Shown here piece after piece: positions 1-9,343 of a stretch of 64,000 nucleotides of DNA (position 1 is the stretch's first letter; every line of letters starts with the position of its first letter). The translations under genes and the position numbers were made by a program. Under the pieces are notes generated by a model, which saw only the letters and a list, made by a program, of their open reading frames with translations, made no database searches and had not been told where the DNA came from. Origin of the DNA: UBA6244 sp965140775 (lineage in GTDB: Bacteria; Bacteroidota; Bacteroidia; Bacteroidales; F082); contig OZ223471.1 in the NCBI GenBank assembly GCA_965140775.1, forward strand, positions 1,178,001 through 1,242,000, written 5' to 3'.

Positions 1-2
1 CC

Positions 3-2894
3 AACAATGGCGGACGCTTGATTTTGACCGGATCGGTGAATGAAAGCGGTGTATTCGACCTGCCCATCCGTATTGCTTCACGCTTGAAAGAAGTATATGT
101 AGCCAAATTGTCATCCATAGGTGCCAACGAATATGTGGCAGTTCCAGTTCAGGGGAATTCCATCCAATTCAATTTTGCTTCGGCGGATACCAAAGTTGTG
201 GGAACATGCGACTACACCCTGCCCAACAACTACAATAGCAACCTGACCATCCCTGCCGGAGAAACCTATTGTGTGGCAGCTAACACCTTTGTAACCATCA
301 AAAAGCTGACCATTGCAAATGGTGGTACGTTGCGTGTAAGTGGTACAGCCAACATTACCCGAAATTACCAAAACGATGGCCCCAATCAGTACATTACCGT
401 CGAAAACGGTGGTAGTCTCACATTGCCCAAATACGCCATTGAATATACCATAAACAACTACGGTACCATCAACATCAGTGGAAATGGTGACGGTCAGTTG
501 AAAGGTGAATTTAACAACTGGGGAACTGTTGAGTGTTCCATCAAAATGGAAAATCAGGGCGACCTCACCAACAACGGTACCTTTATTGTGCACAATGAAT
601 TCACCAACAATAGTGATGGGTATATCATCAATAACTGTAGTTTTTTCATCACCGAAGATGATAGTAAAAGCCATTCAAGTTACGACTTTAAACAAAATGC
701 TGATTTCATCAACAATGGATACCTGAAGGTGGACGATGAAGCTAAATTTACGGGTTCGGGAAACAAACTGACCACCCTTGGCAGTGGTAGTTTGGTTGAT
801 TGTAAGGATTTCAAAATAGAAGGAGACATCGAAGGTCCCAACGATGGCAATGCCCAGATTAAGGCCAGCCACGATGGTGAAGTAAATGGTGGTGCCAACC
901 TGAGTGACTTCGATTTGTGTGCTAACAATACTTCCTACAACAACAATGCTACCTACATCAACATGACCTATTGTTCCAATAACGTTCCTGCACCAAGTTG
1001 TGATGCCAATGTAGCTCCTACCATTACCAGTTCATTGCAAATTGGTGGCATGGTCAATCAGGCCCTGACTCCATATGTATTCACAGCCACAGGAACCAGC
1101 CCCATTACCTATACAGTTAGTGGTCTTCCGGCCGGATTGAGCTTTAACAGCAACAACAACACCATCACAGGTACACCACAAGCCGCAGGAACTTATAACA
1201 TTACGCTGAATGCAGAAAACTTCATGGGATACGACGAGCAAACACTGGTACTTATTGTAACCCAGCCAACTGCTCCTCCGGTTATTTCCAGTTCCTTAAC
1301 AGGAAATGCTACCGTCAATCAATCATATACCTATACATTAACAGCCACCGGAACAGGCCCGATTACCTACGCTGTTTCCAACTTGCCTGATGGTTTGAGC
1401 TTTGATCCTGACACACAGGAAATTACCGGAAGTCCCGCCGCCGCAGGGGTATTCAATATCGGTTTGAGTGCTACCAATGCAGGTGGAACCACCAACGAAA
1501 CACTGGTATTAACTGTGGGAACACCCCCCACCATCAATAGCTCGCTCACGGCCACCGGTACGGCAGGTGTGCAATTCTCTACCTATACGCTAACTGCAAC
1601 GGGTTCGAGTCCAATTACGTACACTGCTTCCAACCTGCCACAGGGATTGATTTACGATTCTGGAAACCAAACCATTAACGGCACGCCTTTGTTCGCCGGC
1701 GTAACCAACGTAACGCTCACAGCCACCAATGCTTATGGCACGGATGTGAAAAATCTCGTGATTACTATCAACGAAGGTTTGCAACCTCCTGAAATTACCA
1801 GTTTACTTACGGCCAATGCCACAACAGACTACCCGTTTAGTTACACCATCACTGCCGATGGTTCGCAACCCATGGTATTTGATGCAGGTAATTTGCCCGA
1901 CGGGCTAACTTTCGACGGAACCACCATCAGTGGTATTCCCACCACTCCGGGAGAATACAATATTCCCATCGGAGCTCAAAATGCTGCCGGGATTGATTCG
2001 AAAATATTGGTGCTGACCGTGGCCACAGGCGGCGGAACTGATACCGATGGTGATGGCATTCCTGACAACATCGATCAATATCCAACGGATCCTACCCGTG
2101 CTTTTAACTCATTTTATCCCAACGAAACCGATTTTGCCAGCCTGGCTTTCGAAGACTTGTGGCCTGCCTATGGTGATTATGATTTCAATGACTTCGTGGT
2201 GAACATCAACTACAAAATCGTGACCAATGCACAAAATGAAGTGGTGGATATAATTGCTCAATATCAAATTATGGCCGACGGTGCTTCACTCAACAATGGC
2301 TTTGGAATCGTATTTGACGCTTTACCCTCCACTGTGGAAAGTGTTACGGGATATATGAAACTCGGCAATGCTGTAATTCTTGCTCCCGAAGGCTATGAAG
2401 CCGGACACACCAGTCAAACAGTAGTTATCCCGTTTGATGCCATCAACCCCATCATGGATGGAGGTATGGCCAATACCATTCCGAATGGAAAATATGTACA
2501 AACGGTTGTCAATACTGTAACCACGCATTTCGGAACTCCTCAGGCTTCCATCGGAACGCCGCCTTTCAATCCATTCATCTTTGTTGATCAGGAACGTGGT
2601 CATGAGGTTCACCTGAAAGACCAGCCTCCGACAGAATTTGTGAACGAAGACTATTTTGGAACTGACAGCGATGCTTCGGATCCTGCCGCCGGACTTTATT
2701 ACCGCTCCACCAGCGGACTACCCTGGGGTATCGAAACACCGGTGAATTTTAACTATCCCATCGAAAAGGCCGATATCCTCACAGCTCACCTGAAATTTGC
2801 AGCCTGGGCACAATCCTCAGGTGTTGATTTTCCCGACTGGTACATGGACAAACCCGGCTATCGCAATGATGCCAATATTTATGTAATACCTTAG
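3..2894 (+). CDS. LruC domain-containing surface protein with Ig-like repeats (5' partial)
   Basis: The reading frame is open to the left window edge, so the true start and any signal peptide lie outside; a TTG at 18 is probably internal. The first ~330 residues are Asn/Gly/Thr-rich and low in complexity, like an adhesin stalk. Four repeats of about 84 residues follow (roughly 333-665), each with a P-x-I-[TNS]-S start, an LPxGLxF motif and an ITG/INGTP or SGIP turn, which is the putative Ig (He_PIG) pattern. A calcium-type DTDGDGIPDN motif near residue 670 leads into the LruC domain (about 690-955), marked by YGDYDFNDFVV. LruC proteins are exported and believed to be surface-exposed in Bacteroidota; a role in adhesion is inference. 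No type IX C-terminal sorting domain is visible. A strong terminator follows 30 bases after the stop. Confidence 0.85.
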   Translation, partial: NNGGRLILTGSVNESGVFDLPIRIASRLKEVYVAKLSSIGANEYVAVPVQGNSIQFNFASADTKVVGTCDYTLPNNYNSNLTIPAGETYCVAANTFVTIKKLTIANGGTLRVSGTANITRNYQNDGPNQYITVENGGSLTLPKYAIEYTINNYGTINISGNGDGQLKGEFNNWGTVECSIKMENQGDLTNNGTFIVHNEFTNNSDGYIINNCSFFITEDDSKSHSSYDFKQNADFINNGYLKVDDEAKFTGSGNKLTTLGSGSLVDCKDFKIEGDIEGPNDGNAQIKASHDGEVNGGANLSDFDLCANNTSYNNNATYINMTYCSNNVPAPSCDANVAPTITSSLQIGGMVNQALTPYVFTATGTSPITYTVSGLPAGLSFNSNNNTITGTPQAAGTYNITLNAENFMGYDEQTLVLIVTQPTAPPVISSSLTGNATVNQSYTYTLTATGTGPITYAVSNLPDGLSFDPDTQEITGSPAAAGVFNIGLSATNAGGTTNETLVLTVGTPPTINSSLTATGTAGVQFSTYTLTATGSSPITYTASNLPQGLIYDSGNQTINGTPLFAGVTNVTLTATNAYGTDVKNLVITINEGLQPPEITSLLTANATTDYPFSYTITADGSQPMVFDAGNLPDGLTFDGTTISGIPTTPGEYNIPIGAQNAAGIDSKILVLTVATGGGTDTDGDGIPDNIDQYPTDPTRAFNSFYPNETDFASLAFEDLWPAYGDYDFNDFVVNINYKIVTNAQNEVVDIIAQYQIMADGASLNNGFGIVFDALPSTVESVTGYMKLGNAVILAPEGYEAGHTSQTVVIPFDAINPIMDGGMANTIPNGKYVQTVVNTVTTHFGTPQASIGTPPFNPFIFVDQERGHEVHLKDQPPTEFVNEDYFGTDSDASDPAAGLYYRSTSGLPWGIETPVNFNYPIEKADILTAHLKFAAWAQSSGVDFPDWYMDKPGYRNDANIYVIP

Positions 2895-2923
2895 TTAATA
2901 TAAACGACGAGAGTAATTTGGCG

Positions 2924-2960
2924 AACCCCCTGCGAACTCTGTTTGCAGGGGGTTTTTCTT
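2924..2960 (+). terminator. Rho-independent terminator after the LruC gene
   Basis: A perfect 10-bp inverted repeat, AACCCCCTGC (2924-2933) and GCAGGGGGTT (2945-2954), encloses an 11-base loop. It is followed by a T-rich run (TTTTTCTTTT, 2953-2962). It lies 30 bases past the LruC stop. Confidence 0.85.
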
Positions 2961-3104
2961 TTGAAGATTTATACGGCGGTGATGAATTGAAATCTGCTTT
3001 CAATAGGTTTAGCTCCTGAAATCACTTCGATGTTTTATCAAAATAATCCAGTCATAGGGGCAGAGCTGATTTCAGTTTATTGATGGCATAAAAACCGCTG
3101 AATT

Positions 3105-3293
3105 TTGCTACAGCGTAGCAAGATATTTATAAACGAACGGAATAAAAAAAGCCATCAGCTCCGGCGGAGCGAAACTTTTTCACGCTCAAAAACTCACAAA
3201 AAAACTATCCGGTTTAGTGCTATCGAGGTTACGGTGCGCTGCACCTCTGATTTGATCAGCCGCTTTTTTACAAAGATTTCGGTGCGCTGCACC
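3105..3293. repeat. Group of four mini-palindromes in a 568-base gene-free stretch
   Basis: The stretch 2895-3462 has no convincing gene. After the terminator it holds four short inverted repeats, each with a 3-base loop: TTGCTAC-AGC-GTAGCAA at 3105-3121, GCTCC-GGC-GGAGC at 3158-3170, and two identical GGTGC-GCT-GCACC units at 3233-3245 and 3281-3293. The last two share a few flanking bases (CGGTGCGCTGCACCT). The shared design suggests a REP-like or RNA-hairpin element. Function is unknown, and I cannot tell from one window whether the units are dispersed in the genome. Confidence 0.6.
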
Positions 3294-3462
3294 TTGGGGC
3301 GATATTCATGGTGTTTTAAGCTAAAAATCACATTACCGCTTTGGATGTAAGTTACAATATCAGAAAAACCAAGTTAGCGGAACAGATCAACCAGATCAGC
3401 CATGAGGATTTTTCTTTTTCCTCCCACGTTAATCCCGCGTAAGATAGAAACATAGCGCATGC

Positions 3463-3918
3463 TTAGAGAATATTCCGGGTTTCGATGGTCAGGATATCAA
3501 AGCCCAGACGCACCTCTTTGGCTGCATGAATGATGCCGCTCAGCACCGAGATGAGAGCGATAACAAAGAACACCAGAGCGATGATGGTGATGAACAGTGT
3601 TTTACCGAAAAAGAAATAAAAACCAATGGTAAAAATGGAAAAAATAAACATGGCAATGGCAATGGTATAGAGCCATACCGCGTTTCTGATCAGTCGCATG
3701 CGCAGGATGAGCAAAGGAAGCTGGGCCTTAACACTTTCGCGACGTTCGCTGTCGGAGGCATCCAGGGTGCGGAATTCGGTATTTAAGGTACGTATGCGAT
3801 TTACCACCAACGAATATTTGTTGTTCATGCCCAGTAGCAGCAATCCACAGGCCGAAATCATGATGCCCGGTGCCAGCATGCCGCTGATGATGTCGATGAT
3901 GGTTTCGTGCACAATCAT
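3463..3918 (-). CDS. DUF2721 family membrane protein
   Basis: A 151-residue integral membrane protein with three predicted helices: one near the N-terminus (about 10-30, IISGMLAPGIMISACGLLLL) and a hairpin at about 85-140 separated by a short FFFGK turn. Between them lies a charged amphipathic stretch (about 35-80). The 'NR...T.E.R.L.......R....LLILRMRLIR' layout is the DUF2721 pattern. No enzymatic residues are evident and the family has no established function. It starts 48 bases after the MoxR stop on the same strand, so it is probably the last gene of the guaB-to-moxR transcript. Confidence 0.75.
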   Translation of the reverse strand: MIVHETIIDIISGMLAPGIMISACGLLLLGMNNKYSLVVNRIRTLNTEFRTLDASDSERRESVKAQLPLLILRMRLIRNAVWLYTIAIAMFIFSIFTIGFYFFFGKTLFITIIALVFFVIALISVLSGIIHAAKEVRLGFDILTIETRNIL

Positions 3919-3965
3919 ATGGATTTTATTTAAAGGTTGCTATGGCGCGTTTTGGCAGTCATTTG

Positions 3966-4934
3966 TTACGTATTCATCAACTCTTCAATCAACCTGTCGA
4001 CGGTAATTCCTTCAGCCTCAGCCTTGTAGTTACGAACGATGCGATGTCTTAATATGGGCAGGGCCACAGCTTTTACGTCCTCCACATCGGGAGAATATTT
4101 TCCGCGGGAAGCAGCGTGGGCTTTGGCGCCAACAATCAGATACTGCGATGCCCTGGGACCGGCACCCCAGTTGAGGTATTTGTCGGACCACGGGTGAGCG
4201 CCCGGAGTTCCCTTGCGGGTTTTTGAAACAAGACCCACGGCGTATTCCAACACATTATCGGCCACGGGCAATTTGCGCACTACCTGCTGGAAATAAGCAA
4301 TCTCGTCCTTATCGAGTACCCGGTCGGCATGGGAAGTGATGCCCGCGGTGGTTCGTTTTACCACATCCATTTCTTCATCGAAGGAGGGATAATCCAGAAT
4401 CAGGTTAAACATAAACCGGTCGAGTTGTGCTTCCGGCAAGGGATAGGTACCTTCTTGTTCGATGGGATTTTGGGTAGCCAACACGAAAAAGGGCAAATCG
4501 AGGGGATATCGTCTTCCGGCCACGGTTACCGACTTTTCCTGCATGGCTTCGAGGAGCGCTGCCTGGGTTTTGGGTGGTGTGCGGTTGATTTCATCGGCCA
4601 GAATAATGTTGGAAAATACAGGCCCCGGGATAAATTTGAATTTGCGGTGTTCGTCGAGAATTTCGGTTCCGATGATGTCCGAAGGCATGAGGTCGGGCGT
4701 AAACTGGATGCGGTTGTAACTTAGTCCCAAAACTTCTCCGATGGTGTTTACCAACAATGTTTTAGCCAATCCGGGAACGCCAACCAACAGCACATGACCC
4801 TGACTAAATATGGAAATAAGTGTGTTTCTCACCACATCATCTTGTCCAACAATTACTTTGGCAATTTCTTTCTTTAACTGGTCGAATTTTTTTACAAAGG
4901 CATCTACGGCCTCCACATCGTTTTTATAATTCAT
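3966..4934 (-). CDS. MoxR family AAA+ ATPase
   Basis: About 322 residues. Walker A is GVPGLAKT, Walker B is ILADEINR, and a sensor-1/arginine region is seen around ATQNPIEQEGTYPLPEAQ and LDRFMF; this is the AAA_3 core, followed by the AAA lid domain. MoxR proteins are chaperone-like ATPases that act on metal-enzyme or von Willebrand-domain partners. I chose the ATG at 4934, which gives the usual family N-terminus (MNYKNDVEAV) and lies 24 bases after the preceding stop; a start at 4973 would overlap the SurA-like gene by 16 bases. Unusually, no DUF58 or vWA gene accompanies it: its downstream neighbour is a DUF2721 protein. Confidence 0.9.
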   Translation of the reverse strand: MNYKNDVEAVDAFVKKFDQLKKEIAKVIVGQDDVVRNTLISIFSQGHVLLVGVPGLAKTLLVNTIGEVLGLSYNRIQFTPDLMPSDIIGTEILDEHRKFKFIPGPVFSNIILADEINRTPPKTQAALLEAMQEKSVTVAGRRYPLDLPFFVLATQNPIEQEGTYPLPEAQLDRFMFNLILDYPSFDEEMDVVKRTTAGITSHADRVLDKDEIAYFQQVVRKLPVADNVLEYAVGLVSKTRKGTPGAHPWSDKYLNWGAGPRASQYLIVGAKAHAASRGKYSPDVEDVKAVALPILRHRIVRNYKAEAEGITVDRLIEELMNT

Positions 4935-4957
4935 GTTTCTCGGGTGTGCTTTCAGGG

Positions 4958-6337
4958 TTATCTGATATTCCATTTGTGCTCAAACGGACAGTTTTTATAT
5001 TCGTCCACAATGCGCAAATAGGTGTCTTTAGCTTTTTCGTCGATCCACTTATTGATGGCCTTCATCTGTTTATCCTGCAAAGCCCATTGCTGGATACGGG
5101 CATAGTCGTCTTCGAGGTTGGCTTTATGTGGTTGAGTTTTCGATTTGAGGTACAAAAGACGGTAGGCATCTTTTTGGTCCTTGGTTTTCATGGGCACGGG
5201 GTTGGACAATTCGCCTACCTGCATTTTGTCGATGGTAAATGATACCTGCGGGTCGAGTTGCTCTGCTTCGAAAGTGGTACCCATGGTATATTCGTTGATG
5301 AGCACGCCGCCACTGTTTTTGTTATCGCCTTCCGAGAATTTTTCCACGGCCTCATCGAAGGTAATGGAGTCGGCGCGGATAAGGCGGGCCACGCTGTCGA
5401 GTTCGTTTTTGGCCTGATACAAATCGGTAGGGCTCACTTTGGGAATGAGCAGGATATGCCGTACATTTACGTAATCTCCTTTACGTTCAATCATTTGGAT
5501 GATATGGTATCCGGCTTCCGTTTCCAATACATTGGAAATTTCACCTTCTTTTAACTTAAATGCCACCGCTTCAAATTCGGGATAAAGCTGTCCGCGGCCA
5601 TAAAAACCCAGTTCACCTCCTTTTTTGGCTGAACCGGGGTCTTCCGAATACAGGATGGCCATGGTTGAGAAGTTTTCTCCTGCCAAAATACGTTTGCGCA
5701 GTTCCATCAACTGATCCTTGATGCGGAGTTTTTCTTCCACACTCACCGGCGGTTTCTTAACGATTTCGCAAATCTGATATTCAGTTTTTATCATCGGGAT
5801 GCTGTCTTCGGGAATGCTCTTATAAAATGCCTTTATTTCGGACGGAGTCACGGTTACGTCCCCGACAATGTCATTTTGAACCTGCTGTGCCAGCAATTGC
5901 TCCTTGACAATGTCGTGCAGTTCTTTTTTTATTTCCGACAGGCTTTTACCGTAATATTGCTCCATTTTATCCTGCGAACCAAATTGTTGAATGAAGGAGG
6001 ACAAACGCCTTTCCAAATCGCCTTCCACCTGCATGTCTGTTACTTCCACACTGTCCACTTCGGCTTGGGTAACCATCAGTTTTTGGTACATGATGTCTTC
6101 CAGTATGCGACACCTCACATCGGAGGCAGAGCCGGTAAATCCCACTTGCAAACGGTAGTTAATAAATTGGTTTTGAACGTCCGACTCGAGTATGACACTT
6201 TTGCCAACCACTGCCACCACCTGGTCAATAACTTGCTCTTCCTGAGCCACCGACCAGCCGGTTAAACCGGTCATCAGCCAAACCAAAAGTATCAGTTGTT
6301 TTCCCGTACCTGCCCAAACCTTCTCTCTCAAATTCAT
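4958..6337 (-). CDS. SurA-like periplasmic peptidyl-prolyl isomerase
   Basis: A 459-residue exported protein. An N-terminal signal peptide (about residues 13-31, ending SVAQ) is followed by a SurA_N-type chaperone domain opening with IDQVVAVVGKSVILESDV, typical of SurA. Two parvulin-like regions follow. The first (about 175-285) contains YSEDPGSAKKGGELGFYGRG and AGYHIIQM. The second (about 285-390, VRHILLIPKV) is more divergent. SurA proteins escort outer-membrane beta-barrel proteins across the periplasm. It is the third chaperone of this family in a row behind guaB, with 41 bases to the upstream lipoprotein gene. Confidence 0.9.
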   Translation of the reverse strand: MNLREKVWAGTGKQLILLVWLMTGLTGWSVAQEEQVIDQVVAVVGKSVILESDVQNQFINYRLQVGFTGSASDVRCRILEDIMYQKLMVTQAEVDSVEVTDMQVEGDLERRLSSFIQQFGSQDKMEQYYGKSLSEIKKELHDIVKEQLLAQQVQNDIVGDVTVTPSEIKAFYKSIPEDSIPMIKTEYQICEIVKKPPVSVEEKLRIKDQLMELRKRILAGENFSTMAILYSEDPGSAKKGGELGFYGRGQLYPEFEAVAFKLKEGEISNVLETEAGYHIIQMIERKGDYVNVRHILLIPKVSPTDLYQAKNELDSVARLIRADSITFDEAVEKFSEGDNKNSGGVLINEYTMGTTFEAEQLDPQVSFTIDKMQVGELSNPVPMKTKDQKDAYRLLYLKSKTQPHKANLEDDYARIQQWALQDKQMKAINKWIDEKAKDTYLRIVDEYKNCPFEHKWNIR

Positions 6338-6378
6338 ATCAATTGGTGTTAATTTTTAAATTTTTTCAGGCATCATGG

Positions 6379-7278
6379 TCAATAAATTACAAATTCATTG
6401 TTGTAGAGTGCCTTGTTATAGATGTCTTCCCTTACCTTTTTTATCAAGCGGGTTTTACGTTGATTGATGATGATGTGCCGGATATCCTGACGTTCCACTT
6501 CCAAAGGTGAGATGTCGTCTTTAATTTTGAAGTCAACAATCTTCGTTAAATAATCCACGCCATTTTCTTCCAGATGTATCAGTCGGTTGTTGGTCAAAAA
6601 CAATTCCTGGTTGTAGGTTTCGATGGGGACGATCTGCTGCAGCTGATAAAAACTCATCCATTTGGAGGTGTCAACGGCCAGGGAAAGCAAATCCGTATTT
6701 TTTTCAAAATGCAACAACGAGTCGATGGCCAGCGTGTCGGGCAGCGAAAAAACCCCCATCAAACTGTCGAGTAATTCGGTTTCGCTGTTGGCAATGGCGT
6801 AATAGGCACGAACGATATTTTCCTTTAGTTCGAAATCGCTATGATGCGATTGATAGTAATCAACTATTTCTGAGTCGCTTACCACCGTGTCCAGTTCCTG
6901 ATCGATCAGGAGTGTTTCGTATCGGTAAATGATGAGAGAGCTGCGATAATCCTCCAACTGCTTCTCAAAATTGAGCTGGTCTTCGGTAAGGTTGCGTTTG
7001 GCCTGGGCAATCATGAGTTTATTTTTGACCCAATTGTTGATATAATTGCGGGCCAGTCCGATGCTGTCGCTGTGTGCCACCCCATGGGGAATTACCCCTT
7101 CCAAATCGCTCTGAAACAGATACTCGCCGTCCACCTGTGCCAACACCGCACTTTGGTTTTCGTTGAGTGAAACCACGTTGCAGCCGGCGATATTCCACAA
7201 AATTACCCAACACATCACCCACACCGCCCATGTACTGGCAGGCCAATATAACCAAGTTGGAAAAATAGTCCTTTTCAT
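6379..7278 (-). CDS. SurA_N/PpiC-like lipoprotein lacking a clear isomerase domain
   Basis: Predicted length is 299 residues from the ATG at 7278, which gives a charged MKR start, a hydrophobic segment and a lipobox ending WNIAGC; the longer reading frame would overlap the upstream gene's end. After the Cys comes a SurA_N-like segment (VLAQVDGEYLFQSDLEGVIP, then helices containing NNWVKNKLMIAQAKRNL). The centre is variable. The C-terminus (EVERQDIRHIIINQRKTRLIKKV) resembles the end of SurA-family proteins. I see no GxLG or HIIxV parvulin core, so isomerase activity is unlikely. It sits between two full PpiC proteins and is probably part of the same outer-membrane-protein assembly set. Confidence 0.75.
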   Translation of the reverse strand: MKRTIFPTWLYWPASTWAVWVMCWVILWNIAGCNVVSLNENQSAVLAQVDGEYLFQSDLEGVIPHGVAHSDSIGLARNYINNWVKNKLMIAQAKRNLTEDQLNFEKQLEDYRSSLIIYRYETLLIDQELDTVVSDSEIVDYYQSHHSDFELKENIVRAYYAIANSETELLDSLMGVFSLPDTLAIDSLLHFEKNTDLLSLAVDTSKWMSFYQLQQIVPIETYNQELFLTNNRLIHLEENGVDYLTKIVDFKIKDDISPLEVERQDIRHIIINQRKTRLIKKVREDIYNKALYNNEFVIY

Positions 7279-7303
7279 AAAGGCGGTGTTGATGACAATT
7301 TCA

Positions 7304-9313
7304 TTATTTGGGCGTATTGAGCAATTGTTCAAGTACATCTTCATGCACAACAACGGGATACTTTTCTTTTAATTGCTTTAACCACTCTTTCTCCAGATAG
7401 TTTTGATAATCAGCTGTTACCAATCCTCTGGCTTCGTTGAGTTCCTTGGGTTGTGCCGGCAATAATTCCCTGATGCGTACAAAAACAGTCAGGTCTTCCA
7501 CATCGGAGTTGATGGGGCCATGCAGTCCGGGGAGCCAATCTACGCTGTCGATGTAATGATCGCTTTCGTGCTCAAATTTTCCGGGGGTCATGCGCACGGT
7601 GCGTATGGAATCGCGGTCGAGGGCCTTTGCCAGATCGCCGTCCAATGGATATTCGTTGAGTAGTGCCGCTACTTTATCCACATCTTTTTTGTTCCGTACT
7701 TTGTAGATGGTGGCGTCCACCCTTTCACCAAATTGATATTGATCTCGGTGGTTGTCGAAGTAGTTTTGCAATCCGGCGGTATCTTTCACTGCTTTGGTCC
7801 ATACCATTTCGTCGGTAAGATTGAACAACAGGATGCCATCGTGGTATTCGGTCATGAGGTCGTTGAAATCGGGATACATTTCCTCCAGGCGACTATCCAT
7901 ATAGTCCAAACAGGTTTGTTTTACAAACTGATCATACAACTGGTTCAGGTAAACTTCCTTGTCGATATTGTCCACTTTCTTTTGATTTTTTTCCACGAAA
8001 GTGGCAAAATCGAACTGTGTGTACACAGATTTGCCCAATTTCATCACCGGTTTGGTCATGTCCTTATAAGGTTTGGCCACAAAGGTATTTTTCAGGATAG
8101 CCGAGTCGGTAGCTGCGATGAATGCTTCCTTGGCTTTGGGGTAGTCTTTGAATTTATTGTCTTTTTTGATGGCAGCTATTACGGCATCTTCGCTTTTATG
8201 GCTGCGTTGGTCTTTGGCCAGTCGTTCTTTTAGTTGAGGCGATTCTTCCTCAAAAGTACCGGGAGTTTCTCTGCTGATTAGCTTGATGATGTGCCATCCG
8301 TACAAGGTGCGAACAGGGGCTGAAATTGCTCCTACCGTCAGGCTGTCCACGGTGAGCACGAACTGAGGAACCACGCGGCTGGAGGTAAACTTGCTCAGTT
8401 TTCCCTGATTTTGAGCCGAACCTTTATCCTCCGAATATTCGGTTACGGCATCTTCAAAGGACATGCCCTCTTGAATTTTCTGGTAGATGTTGTTAATTTT
8501 TTCGGTTTTGCGCGCCACATCTTCTTCACCTGCTTCGGGACGAACAGCCACAAAAATATGTGCTACTTCGGCCACGCCCATGGCATCGCGTTTGTCCTTA
8601 ACCTGCACCAGATGATAGCCATAGCGACTGCGTACGGGCATTGAAATTTCGTTTACAGGGGTGTTGTAGGCAGCGTTTTCAAACGGGTACACCATGTTGA
8701 ACACTGTAAAATAGCCCAGATCGCCTTTGTTTCCGGGACGTCCGCCTTGCTGGCCGCTACCTTCACGATCGCGGGCACTTTGGTCGTCGCTGTATTCTAC
8801 GGCAGCATCGGCAAACGTTTTGGTGCCGCCGGTGATTTCATCCCTGATGGACATGATTTTTTTGTACGCGGCGAGGGTGTCAGCGGGTTTCGCATTTTCG
8901 TCAACCATGATCAGAATATGGCTGGCCCTGATATCCTTGGTCATGCGCTCGTAGGCCTCTTTTAGCAAAGCTTCATTAACGGTTTCATCCACAAAATACG
9001 GCTTGGCCAGCTGAGTACGATAGCCTTCGAGTTCACTTATAAAAGCAGAAGCCGTGTCCATTTTTCGTGCTTCGGCTTCCATCACCTTTAGCTTGAAATT
9101 GATGAACAAGTCCAGATATTCCCGGATAGATTCACGATAGTCGGCATCAGTGATGGCGTTGTTTTTTTCGTAAACTTTGATAAAATCTTCAACAGATACG
9201 TTCTCGTTGCCGATGGTTACCAGCGTTTTTTTGTTGGCGGCATTTTGAGCAAACATCAACGTGGCACTAAGTAGCAGCGCAACACTCAGGGTTAATTTGG
9301 CTAAATAATTCAT
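7304..9313 (-). CDS. Two-domain PpiC-type peptidyl-prolyl isomerase (periplasmic)
   Basis: A 669-residue exported chaperone with a clean signal peptide (about 1-22, SATLMFAQ). A SurA_N-like segment (about 30-110) precedes two parvulin domains. Domain one (about 130-240) has RASHILIMV, GDLGYFTVFNMVYPFE and YGYHLVQV. Domain two (about 245-345) has VAHIFVAV, YSEDKGSAQNQGKLSKF and YGWHIIKL. The long C-terminal part (about 350-669) carries another SurA-like arm without a clear third isomerase core. The product probably assists folding of exported or outer-membrane proteins. Its start lies 30 bases after guaB, consistent with co-transcription. Confidence 0.9.
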   Translation of the reverse strand: MNYLAKLTLSVALLLSATLMFAQNAANKKTLVTIGNENVSVEDFIKVYEKNNAITDADYRESIREYLDLFINFKLKVMEAEARKMDTASAFISELEGYRTQLAKPYFVDETVNEALLKEAYERMTKDIRASHILIMVDENAKPADTLAAYKKIMSIRDEITGGTKTFADAAVEYSDDQSARDREGSGQQGGRPGNKGDLGYFTVFNMVYPFENAAYNTPVNEISMPVRSRYGYHLVQVKDKRDAMGVAEVAHIFVAVRPEAGEEDVARKTEKINNIYQKIQEGMSFEDAVTEYSEDKGSAQNQGKLSKFTSSRVVPQFVLTVDSLTVGAISAPVRTLYGWHIIKLISRETPGTFEEESPQLKERLAKDQRSHKSEDAVIAAIKKDNKFKDYPKAKEAFIAATDSAILKNTFVAKPYKDMTKPVMKLGKSVYTQFDFATFVEKNQKKVDNIDKEVYLNQLYDQFVKQTCLDYMDSRLEEMYPDFNDLMTEYHDGILLFNLTDEMVWTKAVKDTAGLQNYFDNHRDQYQFGERVDATIYKVRNKKDVDKVAALLNEYPLDGDLAKALDRDSIRTVRMTPGKFEHESDHYIDSVDWLPGLHGPINSDVEDLTVFVRIRELLPAQPKELNEARGLVTADYQNYLEKEWLKQLKEKYPVVVHEDVLEQLLNTPK

Positions 9314-9343
9314 TTTCCTTTTTTGTAGTTTGAAGGTTTGTTA

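Noticed and set aside
111..674. Long antisense ORF opposite the LruC gene
   Set aside because: It lies fully inside a well-supported gene and its translation shows no family features.
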